Shown in pieces: positions 34,064 through 42,331 of a stretch of 64,000 nucleotides of DNA; the stretch's first letter is position 1; the number at the start of each line of letters is the position of its first letter. This DNA comes from Fervidifonticultor_A sp037443565 (GTDB lineage: Bacteria; Sysuimicrobiota; Sysuimicrobiia; Sysuimicrobiales; Humicultoraceae). The notes under the pieces are model-generated. The model worked only from the letters and a program-made list of their open reading frames with translations. It did no database searches and was not told where the DNA came from. A program made the position numbers and the translations under genes. Location of the stretch: assembly GCA_037443565.1 (NCBI GenBank), contig JBBIOB010000003.1:72831-136830 (forward strand), read 5' to 3'.

Positions 34064-34108
34064 GCACGCGGCAGCGGCGGCGCAACACCGGCGAATGACG
34101 GGCCGCGA

Positions 34109-34846
34109 TCAGTCGGGAACCTGTTCTGGCCCCCTGTTCCGATACGCTTCGATGAACCGGACGATCTTGTCTTCGTCGTACTCGTCGAGCTTCATCAGAC
34201 GTGTCCAGGCGGCCACGGCAATCGGCGCGTCGTTCTGCGGACGCGGCGTGACAATCACCTTCGAGCGGTAGCGCCCGGCCAGCGTCTCGAGCCGGTCCAC
34301 GAGCTCGGTGTTGGAAGGGTCACGATACGAGATCCAGATACCGCCGTGCTCCAGGTTGTGCACGATCACCTGGTCGGGGATCTCGCGGCGGTGTGCCCCC
34401 CACGGCGCGGTCTCCGGCGTGTGCCACCCGGAGGTCGGCGGGTTGGAGTTGTAGGGAGGATGCGAGTCCCCCAGCCGGATGTGCGCGACTCCCTGGCTTG
34501 GATAGCGCTTCACGACGCCCCTGGGCGAGGCCTCCGCGCCGGCGGCCGCGTCAACCTCCCCGGGCGTCGGGGCGCCGGCACCGGGCGCCCCTGCGGGCGC
34601 CCCCTGCGCGGCCCGCGCGGATAGGGTCGGCGCATCGATCTCGACCAGACCCGAGCGTCCTCGAAGGTTCACGATCACCACCACGGCGACGACCAGCGCG
34701 GCGCCGACGGCCAGCCCGCCATAGGTCAGCAGCGCGCTGCGGCGGCGTGCCGCCTGCTCACGCTGGCGCGCTTCTCGCTTGGCGGCAATCGCCGCCTCGC
34801 GACGCTGGCGCTTCGCCGGTTTCTTCAGCTTGTCCGTCTGGCTCAT
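34109..34846 (-). CDS. DUF3105 membrane-anchored protein
   Basis: A 245-residue protein. The basic N-terminal 40 residues (KKPAKRQRREAAIAAKREARQREQAARRR) precede one transmembrane helix (about 44-66). After a proline/alanine linker comes DUF3105: PSQGVAHIRLGDSHPPYNSNPPTSGWHTPETAPWG, then HNLEHGGIWISYRD. The HNLEHG motif with its two His residues is the family hallmark and may bind metal. No function has been shown for the family. The ATG at 34846 has AGGAGG upstream; a longer start would overlap the divergent gene. Confidence 0.85.
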   Translation of the reverse strand: MSQTDKLKKPAKRQRREAAIAAKREARQREQAARRRSALLTYGGLAVGAALVVAVVVIVNLRGRSGLVEIDAPTLSARAAQGAPAGAPGAGAPTPGEVDAAAGAEASPRGVVKRYPSQGVAHIRLGDSHPPYNSNPPTSGWHTPETAPWGAHRREIPDQVIVHNLEHGGIWISYRDPSNTELVDRLETLAGRYRSKVIVTPRPQNDAPIAVAAWTRLMKLDEYDEDKIVRFIEAYRNRGPEQVPD

Positions 34847-34892
34847 GACATGCCTCCTGCGAGGAATGGCCGCGCTGTGGTATTGTGGTCGC

Positions 34893-35807
34893 GTGGCACA
34901 CGCGCAGCAACTCGACCACGACCTGTTCCTCATCGATACGCACTATAACGAAACGCCGCAGGCGATCGGGGTGTTCCTGCTCACCGGCGCGAGGCCGGCG
35001 CTCATCGAGACCGGCCCGGCCGCGCGCGTGGAGACGCTCCTGGACGGCATCCAGGACGCCGGCCTGCGTCCCGAAGACCTGCGAGCCGTCGCCGTGACAC
35101 ACATCCACCTGGACCATGCCTCGGCCACCGGCGAACTCGTGCACAGGTTTCCGCACCTCGAGGTCCACGTCCACCCCATGGGCGCCCCACACCTGGCCGA
35201 TCCATCGCGCCTGCTGGCCAGCGCCGGGCGGCTCTACGGCGACCACCTCGGTCCGCTGTTTGGACAGGTGCGGCCGGTACCGGCGGAGCGCATCCACACG
35301 CTGCAGGACGGTGCGCGCATCGGTCTGGGCTCGCGCCGGCTGACCGCGCTTGATACCCCGGGCCATGCCGGACACCACCTAGTGTACTTCGACGAGGACT
35401 CGGGCGACCTGTTCACCGGCGATGCCGCGGGGGTGGCGCTGCCCGGCACGCGGCACGTCCGCCCGCCGACGCCCCCTCCGGAACTCGACATTCCGGTCTG
35501 GGAGGCGACGATCGAGCGCCTCCGCCTGCTTCGGCCGCGCCGGCTGCTGCTGACGCACTTCGGTCCGCACCTCTGGGTGGACGACCTGCTCGTGCAACTC
35601 CGCGACCGGCTCCGCGCGTCGGCCGATCTCGTGAAGCGGGCCCTGGACGCCGGCCTGGATGACGAGGCGATCGCCGGACGCCTACAGGAGATACAGCTCG
35701 AAGAGAGTACAGGCGTCGCCGGATCCGGGCAGGCAAACCGCCTGGAGGTCATCATGTCCACGCGGCTGAGCGCGCTCGGTCTGATCCGGTACCACAGGAA
35801 GCGGTAG
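34893..35807 (+). CDS. Metallo-beta-lactamase-fold hydrolase
   Basis: A 304-residue MBL-fold protein. The metal motif is THIHLDHASA (about 70), later ligands are HPMGAPHL, DTPGHAGHHLVYFDE, FTGDAAG and LLTHFGPH. This pattern is that of the glyoxalase II-like thioesterase group. A C-terminal helical part follows (about 225-304). The GTG at 34893 has no ribosome site but lies seven bases after TATTGT, consistent with a leaderless message; an ATG at 34866 is the alternative. It is divergent from the DUF3105 gene. Confidence 0.8.
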   Translation: MAHAQQLDHDLFLIDTHYNETPQAIGVFLLTGARPALIETGPAARVETLLDGIQDAGLRPEDLRAVAVTHIHLDHASATGELVHRFPHLEVHVHPMGAPHLADPSRLLASAGRLYGDHLGPLFGQVRPVPAERIHTLQDGARIGLGSRRLTALDTPGHAGHHLVYFDEDSGDLFTGDAAGVALPGTRHVRPPTPPPELDIPVWEATIERLRLLRPRRLLLTHFGPHLWVDDLLVQLRDRLRASADLVKRALDAGLDDEAIAGRLQEIQLEESTGVAGSGQANRLEVIMSTRLSALGLIRYHRKR

Positions 35808-35835
35808 ACCCCGTCGGAGATCATCAGGAGGGCGC

Positions 35836-36480
35836 ATGCGCACCAGGGACGTTGCCGCCGCCGGGTTGATGATCGCGCTGGTCTTCGTGGTGACGCGCGC
35901 GTTCATCGTCCCGATCCCACAAACCAGAGGGTTCTTCAATCTCGGCGAGGCCGCGATCTACATGGCCAGCGTGCTGTTTGGACCCGTCGTCGGGGCGCTC
36001 TCGGGCGGCCTCGGATCGGCGCTCGCCGACCTGTCGCTGGGATACAGCCAGTACGCGCCCTACACGCTCGTCATCAAGGGCGTTGAGGGCGCCGTGGTCG
36101 GGCTCTTCGCGCAGCGCCTCCACCCCGCGGGATGGCTCGCGGCGCTTGTGGCAGGCATCGCGGCGCTCTGGCTGGTGGCCACCGAGACGTGGCTCGTCCG
36201 GCTCGCGGGAGCGGCGATCGTCCTGGCCGTGGCGGGAGCGATTGTGGGCGCACGGTCGCCGGCATGGGCCCGCACAGGCGCGCGCCTCTCGGGCATGCTC
36301 GGCGGCGGCCTGCTCATGGTGGCCGGGTACTTCGTCACGCAGGCCTACATCTTCGGGCTCGGCCGCCTGCCGGCGATGGCCGAGGTCCCCTACAACCTGG
36401 TCCAGGTGGCGGTGGGGATCGTCATCGGCCTGGCGGCCGCCGCGGCCTTGGAGCGCGCCCTGCCGGGCGCGACGCGCTGA
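35836..36480 (+). CDS. ECF transporter S component
   Basis: A 214-residue integral membrane protein with about six helices. The start RDVAAAGLMIALVFVVTRAFIVPIPQTRGFFNLGEAAIYMASVLFGPVVGALSGGLGSALADL is the pattern of ECF substrate-binding subunits (vitamin or precursor importers). It needs EcfA/EcfT energy modules encoded elsewhere. The insertion of a third pair of helices (about 100-150) makes it longer than most S components. The ligand cannot be told and no riboswitch is seen in the 28 bp upstream. It follows the MBL gene closely. Confidence 0.75.
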   Translation: MRTRDVAAAGLMIALVFVVTRAFIVPIPQTRGFFNLGEAAIYMASVLFGPVVGALSGGLGSALADLSLGYSQYAPYTLVIKGVEGAVVGLFAQRLHPAGWLAALVAGIAALWLVATETWLVRLAGAAIVLAVAGAIVGARSPAWARTGARLSGMLGGGLLMVAGYFVTQAYIFGLGRLPAMAEVPYNLVQVAVGIVIGLAAAAALERALPGATR

Positions 36481-36522
36481 GGCGTCCTGGGCGATCGGTC
36501 ACGCTGTCCGGACCGGCGGCCG

Positions 36523-37032
36523 TCAGCGGGGAGCCTGCACCGATGCCTCGTAGCGCTCGTGGGCCTCGCCTACCAGACGCCAGGCTTCCTCTGCGCCGGC
36601 CCACCCGTAGATCTCGACCGGCTTCTGCTCCAGCGTCTTGTACACCGTGAAGAAGTGCTGGATCTCCCTGAGAAAGTGCGGGGAGACCTGCGCCAGGTCG
36701 GCGACGGCGTCAAAGCGCGGATCGCCGACCGGCACCGCCAGCACTTTCTGGTCGTGTCCCTTCTCGTCGCGCATGTCGAGCACGCCGATCGGCCGCACCT
36801 CCACGAGGCACCCCGGGAACGTCGGCTCGTACACGAAGATCAGCACATCGAGGTGATCGCCGTCTTCAGCCAGGGTCTCCTCGAGAATGCCGTAGTCGGC
36901 CGGGTAGTGCAGCGGGGAGTAGAGCACCCGGTCCAGCCGGATTCCGCCGCGATCGGGGTCGATCTCGTACTTGTTCCGACTGCCGCGCGGGACCTCGACG
37001 CGGGCGAGCACGGACTTCGGGTGCTCGGTCAC
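36523..37032 (-). CDS. ppa: Inorganic pyrophosphatase (family I)
   Basis: A 169-residue family-I soluble pyrophosphatase that hydrolyses PPi to phosphate. EVPRGSRNKYEIDPDRGGIRLDRVLYSPLHYPADYG contains the Glu, Lys and Arg of the active site; DGDHLDVLIFVYEP holds two of the metal-binding Asp residues, and DEKGHDQKVLAVPVGDPRF the third. KRVEIYGWAGAEEA-like KPVEIYGWAGAEEA closes the site. The GTG at 37032 overlaps the stop of the ArsC-like gene. Its position at the end of the phosphate regulon fits supply of Pi. Confidence 0.94.
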   Translation of the reverse strand: MTEHPKSVLARVEVPRGSRNKYEIDPDRGGIRLDRVLYSPLHYPADYGILEETLAEDGDHLDVLIFVYEPTFPGCLVEVRPIGVLDMRDEKGHDQKVLAVPVGDPRFDAVADLAQVSPHFLREIQHFFTVYKTLEQKPVEIYGWAGAEEAWRLVGEAHERYEASVQAPR

Positions 37033-37436
37033 GGGGTGTCCTCCGTCAGCTCAGGGATGAGCGCCCGGATGCGCCGGGCCAGATCGTCGCGGAGGTGCCG
37101 ATACACTTCGATCCCGGCGCCGGCCGGGTTCGGCAGCGGCCAGTGGAGGCTCGGCACCCCGGGAATCACCGGACACGCCTCCTCAGCGCACAACCCCACG
37201 GCAACACGCACGTCGGGTGCCATGGCCTCGGCAATCGACTTCGGATAGTTATAGTGATGACCGATGTCGATACCGACCTCGCGCATCGCCTCGACGGCCT
37301 CACGCCGCACCGAGCCTTTCGGGTCCGTCCCCGCGGACCGCGCCTCCCATCCCGCCGGCGCCAGGGCGTTGAACAGCCCCTCTGCCATCTGCGAGCGGGC
37401 GGTGTTGTGCGCTCAGACGAACAGCACCTGGGGCAT
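37029..37436 (-). CDS. ArsC/low-MW-phosphatase-fold protein with TGA at the catalytic Cys (candidate selenoprotein)
   Basis: Reading from ATG 37436 (GAGGGAGG upstream): MPQVLFV, then an in-frame TGA (37413-37415), then AHNTARSQMAEGLFNAL. In thioredoxin-coupled arsenate reductases this is the P-loop, where the codon is Cys (C-x-x-N-x-x-R-S). So codon 8 is selenocysteine or a nonsense mutation. The rest (135 residues in all) is intact: SAGTDPKG, CAEEACPVIPG (Cys83, Cys88) and HWPLPNPAG. In the last motif Asn103 stands where the general acid Asp is expected. A SECIS-like hairpin follows the TGA. If TGA stops translation, a start at the ATG at 37388 gives a protein without P-loop. The gene is in the phosphate operon. 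Confidence 0.6.
37376..37400 (-). promoter_or_regulatory. SECIS-like hairpin after the TGA of the arsC-like gene
   Basis: Starting 12 bases after the TGA, GCCC-G-CTC-GC pairs with GC-A-GAG-GGGC (9 bp with one bulge on each side) around a 5-base AGATG loop. The spacing to the loop (about 22 bases) and a G in the first two loop positions agree with the bacterial SECIS consensus. The same bases also encode the conserved T-A-R-S-Q-M-A-E-G, so the pairing may be partly forced. Confidence 0.4.
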
Positions 37437-37468
37437 TCCGGCCTCCCTCGCGACGCATTCCCCAGAGC

Positions 37469-38125
37469 TCAGACGTTCAACTCCCGGAGTTCACCGGTCA
37501 CCATGTAGATCACGCGCTCGCCGATGTTGGTGACATGGTCAGCGGCGCGCTCCAGATGCTGCGCGACCAGGAGCAACTCCAACGCCCGGGGGATGTTCCG
37601 CGGGTCGCTGATCATGTACGTCAGCAGCTCCCGGAAGACCTGGCTGCGCAGGGCGTCAACTTCATCGTCCCTGTGGGCCACCGCCTCGGCCAGGGCTCGG
37701 TCGCGACGCTCGAACGCCACCGTGGCGTCTCGAAGCATCGCCTGAACCATTCCCTCCATCCTGGGGATATCGATCAGCGGCTTCAGGAGGGGCTGTCCGG
37801 CCAGCCGCGTGACGCACTTGGCGATGCCCTCCGCGTGGTCGGCGAGGCGTTCCAGGTCGATCGTAATGGCGAAGACAGCTGCGATCGTCCGAAGATCCGA
37901 TGCCATCGGCTGCTGCAGGGCAATGAGACGCATGCACCGGTTCTCGAGGTCTAGGTGCAGCCGGTCGATCTCGTCATCCGCGGCGACGACGCGCTCGGCC
38001 AGCGCGACATCGAGACCTTTGAGCGCTTCGACCGACGCGTTGATGGCCTGACCGGCCATGGTGGCCATGCGCACCACGTCCGCCGTCAAGTCCTCCAACG
38101 CCTTCAGGTAGAGGTCCCTGGTCAT
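37469..38125 (-). CDS. phoU: PhoU-family phosphate regulator (copy 1)
   Basis: An all-helical protein of 218 residues made of two three-helix PhoU repeats. The ExxxD-type metal motifs are AADDEIDRLHLDLE (about 48) and HRDDEVDALRSQVFRELL (about 150); ASDLRTIAAVFAITIDLERLADHAEGIA and LELLLVAQHLERAADHVTNIGERVIYMVTGE are the second-helix signatures. PhoU couples the state of the PstSCAB transporter to phosphate signalling. It lies after the fusion gene and before the arsC-like gene. The ATG at 38125 has only a weak ribosome site. Confidence 0.92.
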   Translation of the reverse strand: MTRDLYLKALEDLTADVVRMATMAGQAINASVEALKGLDVALAERVVAADDEIDRLHLDLENRCMRLIALQQPMASDLRTIAAVFAITIDLERLADHAEGIAKCVTRLAGQPLLKPLIDIPRMEGMVQAMLRDATVAFERRDRALAEAVAHRDDEVDALRSQVFRELLTYMISDPRNIPRALELLLVAQHLERAADHVTNIGERVIYMVTGELRELNV

Positions 38126-38175
38126 CTCGCGGCTCCACCCAAACGCGACCGCACCTGTCTTGGGCGCGTCACGCG

Positions 38176-39120
38176 CTACTCGCCGAGGTCCAACCGATAT
38201 CCAATGCCCCGAACCGAAGCGATGCGCACACCGCCCGCGGCTTCGATCTTCTTCCTCAGCCAGCCGATGTGGGTGTCGAGCGTCCTGGTATCGCCGAAGT
38301 AGTCCGCGCCCCACACATCCTGCAAGAGGCGTTCGCGCCGGACGACCTTGCCCTGGTGGCGCAGGAGCAGGTGCAGGAGGGCGAACTCCTTCACCGTCAG
38401 GGAGACCGGCTCGCCGGCCACCGTGACCTCATGGCGGCCCAGGTCCAGGGCCAGCCGCCCGGCGGCCAGCCGGTCCTCGGCGCCGGACCAGACGGTGAGC
38501 GATTCGAGGACATTGGCGATGTCTTCGCAGCGGTCGGTGCTGGCCTCGAGCATTTCGCAGATGTCTTTCCACTTGATAATGTCCTTGGCGCTCTGTCGGC
38601 CCGCGAAGAGCGCCTCCAGCGCATCTCTGAGGATATCGTCACTCCGGTTCTCCAGCCGGTGTAGCATGCGCGTGTGGGGGAAGATCTCCTGCATGTGCCG
38701 CATCTGGGACAGGGCCTTGATGAGCTCCTCCGCGCATTGGAGCACCACCTCACCCATCTCGCGCGCGGCAGGGATGACGCGCCGGATGCGGTGGATGGCC
38801 AGCCGGGCAGCGGCCGCCTCGATGGCATCCAGGACGTCATCCAATAGCCCGGTGAGGGTTTTCAGGGTATCCTGATCGCCCGCATTGCTGCGCGGGGCCA
38901 TCAAGACCTCGAAGAGATCCCGCGCGATGGCGTCGCCCTTGTGCTCCAGCTCGCGGATGGTCTGCCAAGCCGCAGCGAACGGCATGGTCCCGCTCAGGGC
39001 CGCGTTGAGGGTTGTCGCCGCCTCGTAAATGGTCTGGGTCATCTCCTCGAGCAGGCCGAGTTCGCGTTCAAACGCCGGACCCAACGACCTGATGCGGAGA
39101 TCTGCGCGATGGTTAATCAT
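38176..39120 (-). CDS. DUF47/PhoU-like domain fused to a PhoB/OmpR winged-helix domain
   Basis: A 314-residue protein. Residues about 15-212 are helical and match DUF47 (COG1392, a distant PhoU relative): FERELGLLEEMTQTIYEAA, ELEHKGDAIARDLFEVL (E-x-x-x-D metal motif), LLDDVLDAIEAAAARL, ENRSDDILRDALEALF (second motif), IKWKDICEMLEASTDRCEDIANVLE. After a 6-residue link, 218-312 are an OmpR/PhoB DNA-binding domain: GRLALDLGRHEVTVAGEPVSL, LTVKEFALLHLLLRHQGKVVRRERLLQDVWG, DTRTLDTHIGWLRKKIE, IASVRGIGYRL. No receiver domain is present. The frame is open throughout. No strong ribosome site marks the ATG (39120; 39135 possible). The gene sits between two phoU genes. I infer a direct phosphate-state transcription factor. 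Confidence 0.85.
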   Translation of the reverse strand: MINHRADLRIRSLGPAFERELGLLEEMTQTIYEAATTLNAALSGTMPFAAAWQTIRELEHKGDAIARDLFEVLMAPRSNAGDQDTLKTLTGLLDDVLDAIEAAAARLAIHRIRRVIPAAREMGEVVLQCAEELIKALSQMRHMQEIFPHTRMLHRLENRSDDILRDALEALFAGRQSAKDIIKWKDICEMLEASTDRCEDIANVLESLTVWSGAEDRLAAGRLALDLGRHEVTVAGEPVSLTVKEFALLHLLLRHQGKVVRRERLLQDVWGADYFGDTRTLDTHIGWLRKKIEAAGGVRIASVRGIGYRLDLGE

Positions 39121-39175
39121 GCCACGACTCAGCATACCACGGCCCGCCTGTTCCGGGCCGACGGCGTGCCCTTGC

Positions 39176-39868
39176 TCACCCCGCCGCCGCGGCGGCGTCG
39201 GCATGCGGATCGCGCACCTCGTCGGACACCATCGAGGCGACGCGCGCGGCGATGCTCGTCGCGCGGTCGGCCGCCCGCTCAAGATGGTGGGTGACCATCA
39301 TGAGGTCCAGCGCCTGCGCGGCCGTGCGTGGGCTCCGGATCCACTTGAGCAACTCCCCGGACACCCGGGCCTCGAGCGCGTCGACGGCGGCATCCTTGGC
39401 CGCAAGCGCCTCGGCCAGGACGCCGTCCCGCCGCAGGAGGGCCCCCAGGGCGTCGCGCAGCATGCCCCGGACCATCTGGCTCATGGAGGGGAGGTCGGCG
39501 GGCAGTTCGACCGGCGGGCGGAGGGACAGCCGGATGGCGGCCTCGGCAATGCCCTTGGCATGATCGCCGACGCGCTCAAGCTCCGTGGAGACCCCCAGTA
39601 TCGAGGTCAGCGTCCTGAGGTCCGCAGCCGCAGGGCGGTAGGTCTCCAGCAGCATCATGCTTTGCCGCTCGATACAGATGTGCATCCGATCGGCACGCTC
39701 ATCGCCCTCAGGCACTCCGGCCGCAGCCGCCGCGTCCCGACGGTGGATGGCATCCACGGCCTGAGCGAGCATCGCCCCGACCAGGCTGCCCATCCGCTGG
39801 AGATCCTCTTCCACGGTCTGCAGCTCCATCTCGAACCGGACATCGATCAGTCGTGCCTTCACGGTCAT
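39176..39868 (-). CDS. phoU: PhoU-family phosphate regulator (copy 2)
   Basis: A 230-residue two-repeat PhoU protein. It starts MTVKARLIDVRFEMELQTVEEDLQRMGSLVGAMLAQAVDAI; metal-type motifs are EGDERADRMHICIERQSM and AKDAAVDALEARVSGELL, and the signature helices LRTLTSILGVSTELERVGDHAKGIAEAAIRL and ALDLMMVTHHLERAADRATSIAARV. It differs clearly from copy 1, so the pair is old or of separate origin. AAGGAGG lies eight bases before the ATG at 39868. It follows pstB by 13 bp and ends in an alanine-rich tail. Confidence 0.92.
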   Translation of the reverse strand: MTVKARLIDVRFEMELQTVEEDLQRMGSLVGAMLAQAVDAIHRRDAAAAAGVPEGDERADRMHICIERQSMMLLETYRPAAADLRTLTSILGVSTELERVGDHAKGIAEAAIRLSLRPPVELPADLPSMSQMVRGMLRDALGALLRRDGVLAEALAAKDAAVDALEARVSGELLKWIRSPRTAAQALDLMMVTHHLERAADRATSIAARVASMVSDEVRDPHADAAAAAG

Positions 39869-39881
39869 CTCGTTGCCTCCT

Positions 39882-40700
39882 TCATCCAAAACGCCCCGTG
39901 ATGTAGTCCTCCGTCCGCTTGTCCCCCGGGGTCGTGAACAGGTCACGCGTCAGACCGAACTCCACCAGCTCGCCGTGCAGCATGAACCCCGTGAAGTCGG
40001 AGACACGCGCCGCCTGCTGCATGTTGTGCGTCACGATCACGATCGTGTATTGCGCCTTCAGGCTCGCCATAAGGTCCTCGATCTTCGCAGTGGCCACGGG
40101 GTCCAGGGCCGAGCACGGCTCATCCATCAGCAGGACCTCAGGCTCCACGGCGATCGCCCGGGCGATGCAGAGCCGCTGCTGCTGGCCCACGGAGAGCCCC
40201 AGCGCACTCTCGTCGAGCCGGGTGGACACCTCGTCCCAAAGGGCCGCGGCCCGCAGCGTGTGCTCCACGATCCCGTCGAGCTCGGATCGCCGGCTGATCC
40301 CCATGATTCGGGGGCCGTAGGCCACGTTCTCGTAGACGGACTTGGGAAAGGGATTGGACTTCTGGAAGACCATCCCCACGCGCCGCCGCAGATCGACGAC
40401 GTCGGTCGCCGCGCCGTAGATTTCCGTGTCGCGGATGCGGACGCTGCCCGATACGCTGACCCCGTCAATGAGATCGTTGAGGCGATTGAAGCAGCGCAGC
40501 AGAGTGCTCTTGCCACATCCCGACGGGCCGATGAGGGCGGTGATGTGGTGCTTCGCGACAGTCATGGTGATGTCGCGCAGTGCCTGCGTCCGGCCGTACC
40601 ACAGCGAGAGGTGGTGAACCTCCACCGCGGTCTCCCGGAGCTCCTCGGGCATCGGCCCCTGTTCGTTGGTGGGGAGGTGCACTTGCATGCTGACCAGCAT
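39882..40700 (-). CDS. pstB: Phosphate ABC transporter ATP-binding protein
   Basis: A 272-residue ATPase of the high-affinity Pst system. Walker A GPSGCGKST (about 59), Q-loop MVFQKSNPFPKSVYENVAYG, ABC signature LSVGQQQRLCIARAIA, Walker B VLLMDEPCSALDP and switch VIVTHNMQQAARVSDFTGFML are all intact. The sentence NRLNDLIDGVSVSG after Walker A is typical of PstB. It has a slightly long N-terminal leader (about 20 residues). It follows pstA by 11 bp. Confidence 0.96.
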   Translation of the reverse strand: MLVSMQVHLPTNEQGPMPEELRETAVEVHHLSLWYGRTQALRDITMTVAKHHITALIGPSGCGKSTLLRCFNRLNDLIDGVSVSGSVRIRDTEIYGAATDVVDLRRRVGMVFQKSNPFPKSVYENVAYGPRIMGISRRSELDGIVEHTLRAAALWDEVSTRLDESALGLSVGQQQRLCIARAIAVEPEVLLMDEPCSALDPVATAKIEDLMASLKAQYTIVIVTHNMQQAARVSDFTGFMLHGELVEFGLTRDLFTTPGDKRTEDYITGRFG

Positions 40701-40711
40701 CGCTGTTCCCC

Positions 40712-42331
40712 CTACACCGCAGCCGTGGCATACCGGCGACGAAGCCGGTTGCGGAGCCCGATCGCGAGCAGGTTCATCGCCACGACGATGGCCAACAGCA
40801 GGAGCGTCGTGGCGAACACCGCGGGCCGCGCGGCATCGACGTTGGGCGATTGGAACCCCACGTCGTAGATGTGAAACCCCAGGTGCATGAACTTGCGCTC
40901 CAGGTGAACGAACGGCGCGAAACGGTCGATCGGCAGGGCGGGCGCCAGCTTGACCACGCCCGTGATCATGAGCGGCGCCACCTCGCCGGCGGCACGGGCC
41001 ATCGCCAGGATGATTCCGGTAAGGATGGACGGCAGCACCGACGGGAGCACGACGCGCACGGTGGTCTCGAGTTTCGTGGCCCCCAGCGCGAGCGAGCCCT
41101 CACGCAGCGACCGGGGAATTGCCGCCAGGCCCTCCTCCGTCGCCACGATCACGACCGGGACGGTGAGCAGCGCCATGGTCAACGACGCCCAGAGAATGCC
41201 TCCGGTGCCGAACGTGGGGGTCGGCAGGGCCTCGGGGAAGAACAGCCGGTCAATCGATCCCCCGACACCATAGACGAAGAACCCGAGCCCGAAGACCCCG
41301 AAGACAATCGACGGCACCCCGGCGAGGTTGTTGACCGCGATCCGCACCGCGCTCACAAGCGGGCCCTGCCGCGCATACTCACGCAGGTAGATCGCGGCGA
41401 GCACCCCAAAGGGGGCCACGATGATGCTCATGATGAACACCATCAGGACAGTCCCGAAGATCGCCGGAAACACGCCTCCTTCGGTGTTCGCCTCGCGCGG
41501 ATCGCCGGAGACAAACCCCCACACGCGGACGGCGTACGTACTCACCTTGGATACGACGTCCATGCTGTTTGGCCTGAGGACATGGACGATCTGGGTCAGG
41601 GGGATCTCCTTCTCCTGGCCGTCCGCCACCACAAAGAGGGCTGTGGCCGTCTGTTGGACCCTCAAGCGCTCGACCTCCGCGATCCGCTCGTCGTACCGCT
41701 GCTGCCACCTGGCCTGGTCGCTCCTCAGGCGTGCCACCTCGGGCCCGTCGGGGCTGCCGCGCAGCCCATGCCGCCGCAGTGCCAGACGGATGCGTTCCTG
41801 GCGCAGGTTGATCTCCCCGATGTCGTTGCGCTCGATCCATCGAATCCGCTCATGGATCGCCACGGCGTCGGGCAGGCGCCCGAGCAGTGCGTCCCACGCC
41901 GCATCTTCACCCTGCACGACGACCTGACCGCCGTGCCTCACCTCGGTGATGACCCCGTAGAGGTTGCCCCATTCGCGGCGCTCGACGACGATCAGGTTCG
42001 GGGGATAGGCGACGTGGGTGATGTCGGCCTCATCGATCCACCGGAAGTCGGCACCAAAGAGGTCGCGGTTCCCCTGCTTCACTTTGATTCTGTGAGGAGA
42101 CCGCCCCGCCGGGTCGCCCTCCGCCTGGGGAATCGGCTCGCGTTGCACGATCTCGCCGATCACGACGGTCCCATCGGCAAGCGCGATGCGGGCGATGGCC
42201 CGGGGCCAGAAGAACCCCAACCCATTGGCGGCCACCAGGAGCACCAGCCCGCCCACCAGGGCCAGGGCGAGCGCCAGCGCGGCCCCGGTGAGCCAGACCA
42301 TCGGATCGCCCGTCCGCCAGAACGCCTTCAT
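40712..42331 (-). CDS. pstA: Phosphate ABC transporter permease PstA (long form)
   Basis: A 539-residue permease, about 250 longer than the E. coli form. TM1 (about 15-38) is followed by an extracytoplasmic region of about 200 residues (VVIGEIVQREPIP, FGADFRWIDEADITHV, with a coiled segment of Arg/Glu near 185-215). The standard permease domain begins about 260: GVFPAIFGTVLMVFIMSIIVAPFGVLAAIYLREYA, NNLAGVPSIVFGVFGLGFFVYGVG, IPRSLREGSLALGATKLETTVRVVLPSVLPSILTGIILAMARAAGEVAPLMITG. The long form resembles the DUF3333-bearing PstA of gammaproteobacteria. It overlaps pstC by four bases (ATGA). Confidence 0.93.
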   Translation of the reverse strand: MKAFWRTGDPMVWLTGAALALALALVGGLVLLVAANGLGFFWPRAIARIALADGTVVIGEIVQREPIPQAEGDPAGRSPHRIKVKQGNRDLFGADFRWIDEADITHVAYPPNLIVVERREWGNLYGVITEVRHGGQVVVQGEDAAWDALLGRLPDAVAIHERIRWIERNDIGEINLRQERIRLALRRHGLRGSPDGPEVARLRSDQARWQQRYDERIAEVERLRVQQTATALFVVADGQEKEIPLTQIVHVLRPNSMDVVSKVSTYAVRVWGFVSGDPREANTEGGVFPAIFGTVLMVFIMSIIVAPFGVLAAIYLREYARQGPLVSAVRIAVNNLAGVPSIVFGVFGLGFFVYGVGGSIDRLFFPEALPTPTFGTGGILWASLTMALLTVPVVIVATEEGLAAIPRSLREGSLALGATKLETTVRVVLPSVLPSILTGIILAMARAAGEVAPLMITGVVKLAPALPIDRFAPFVHLERKFMHLGFHIYDVGFQSPNVDAARPAVFATTLLLLAIVVAMNLLAIGLRNRLRRRYATAAV

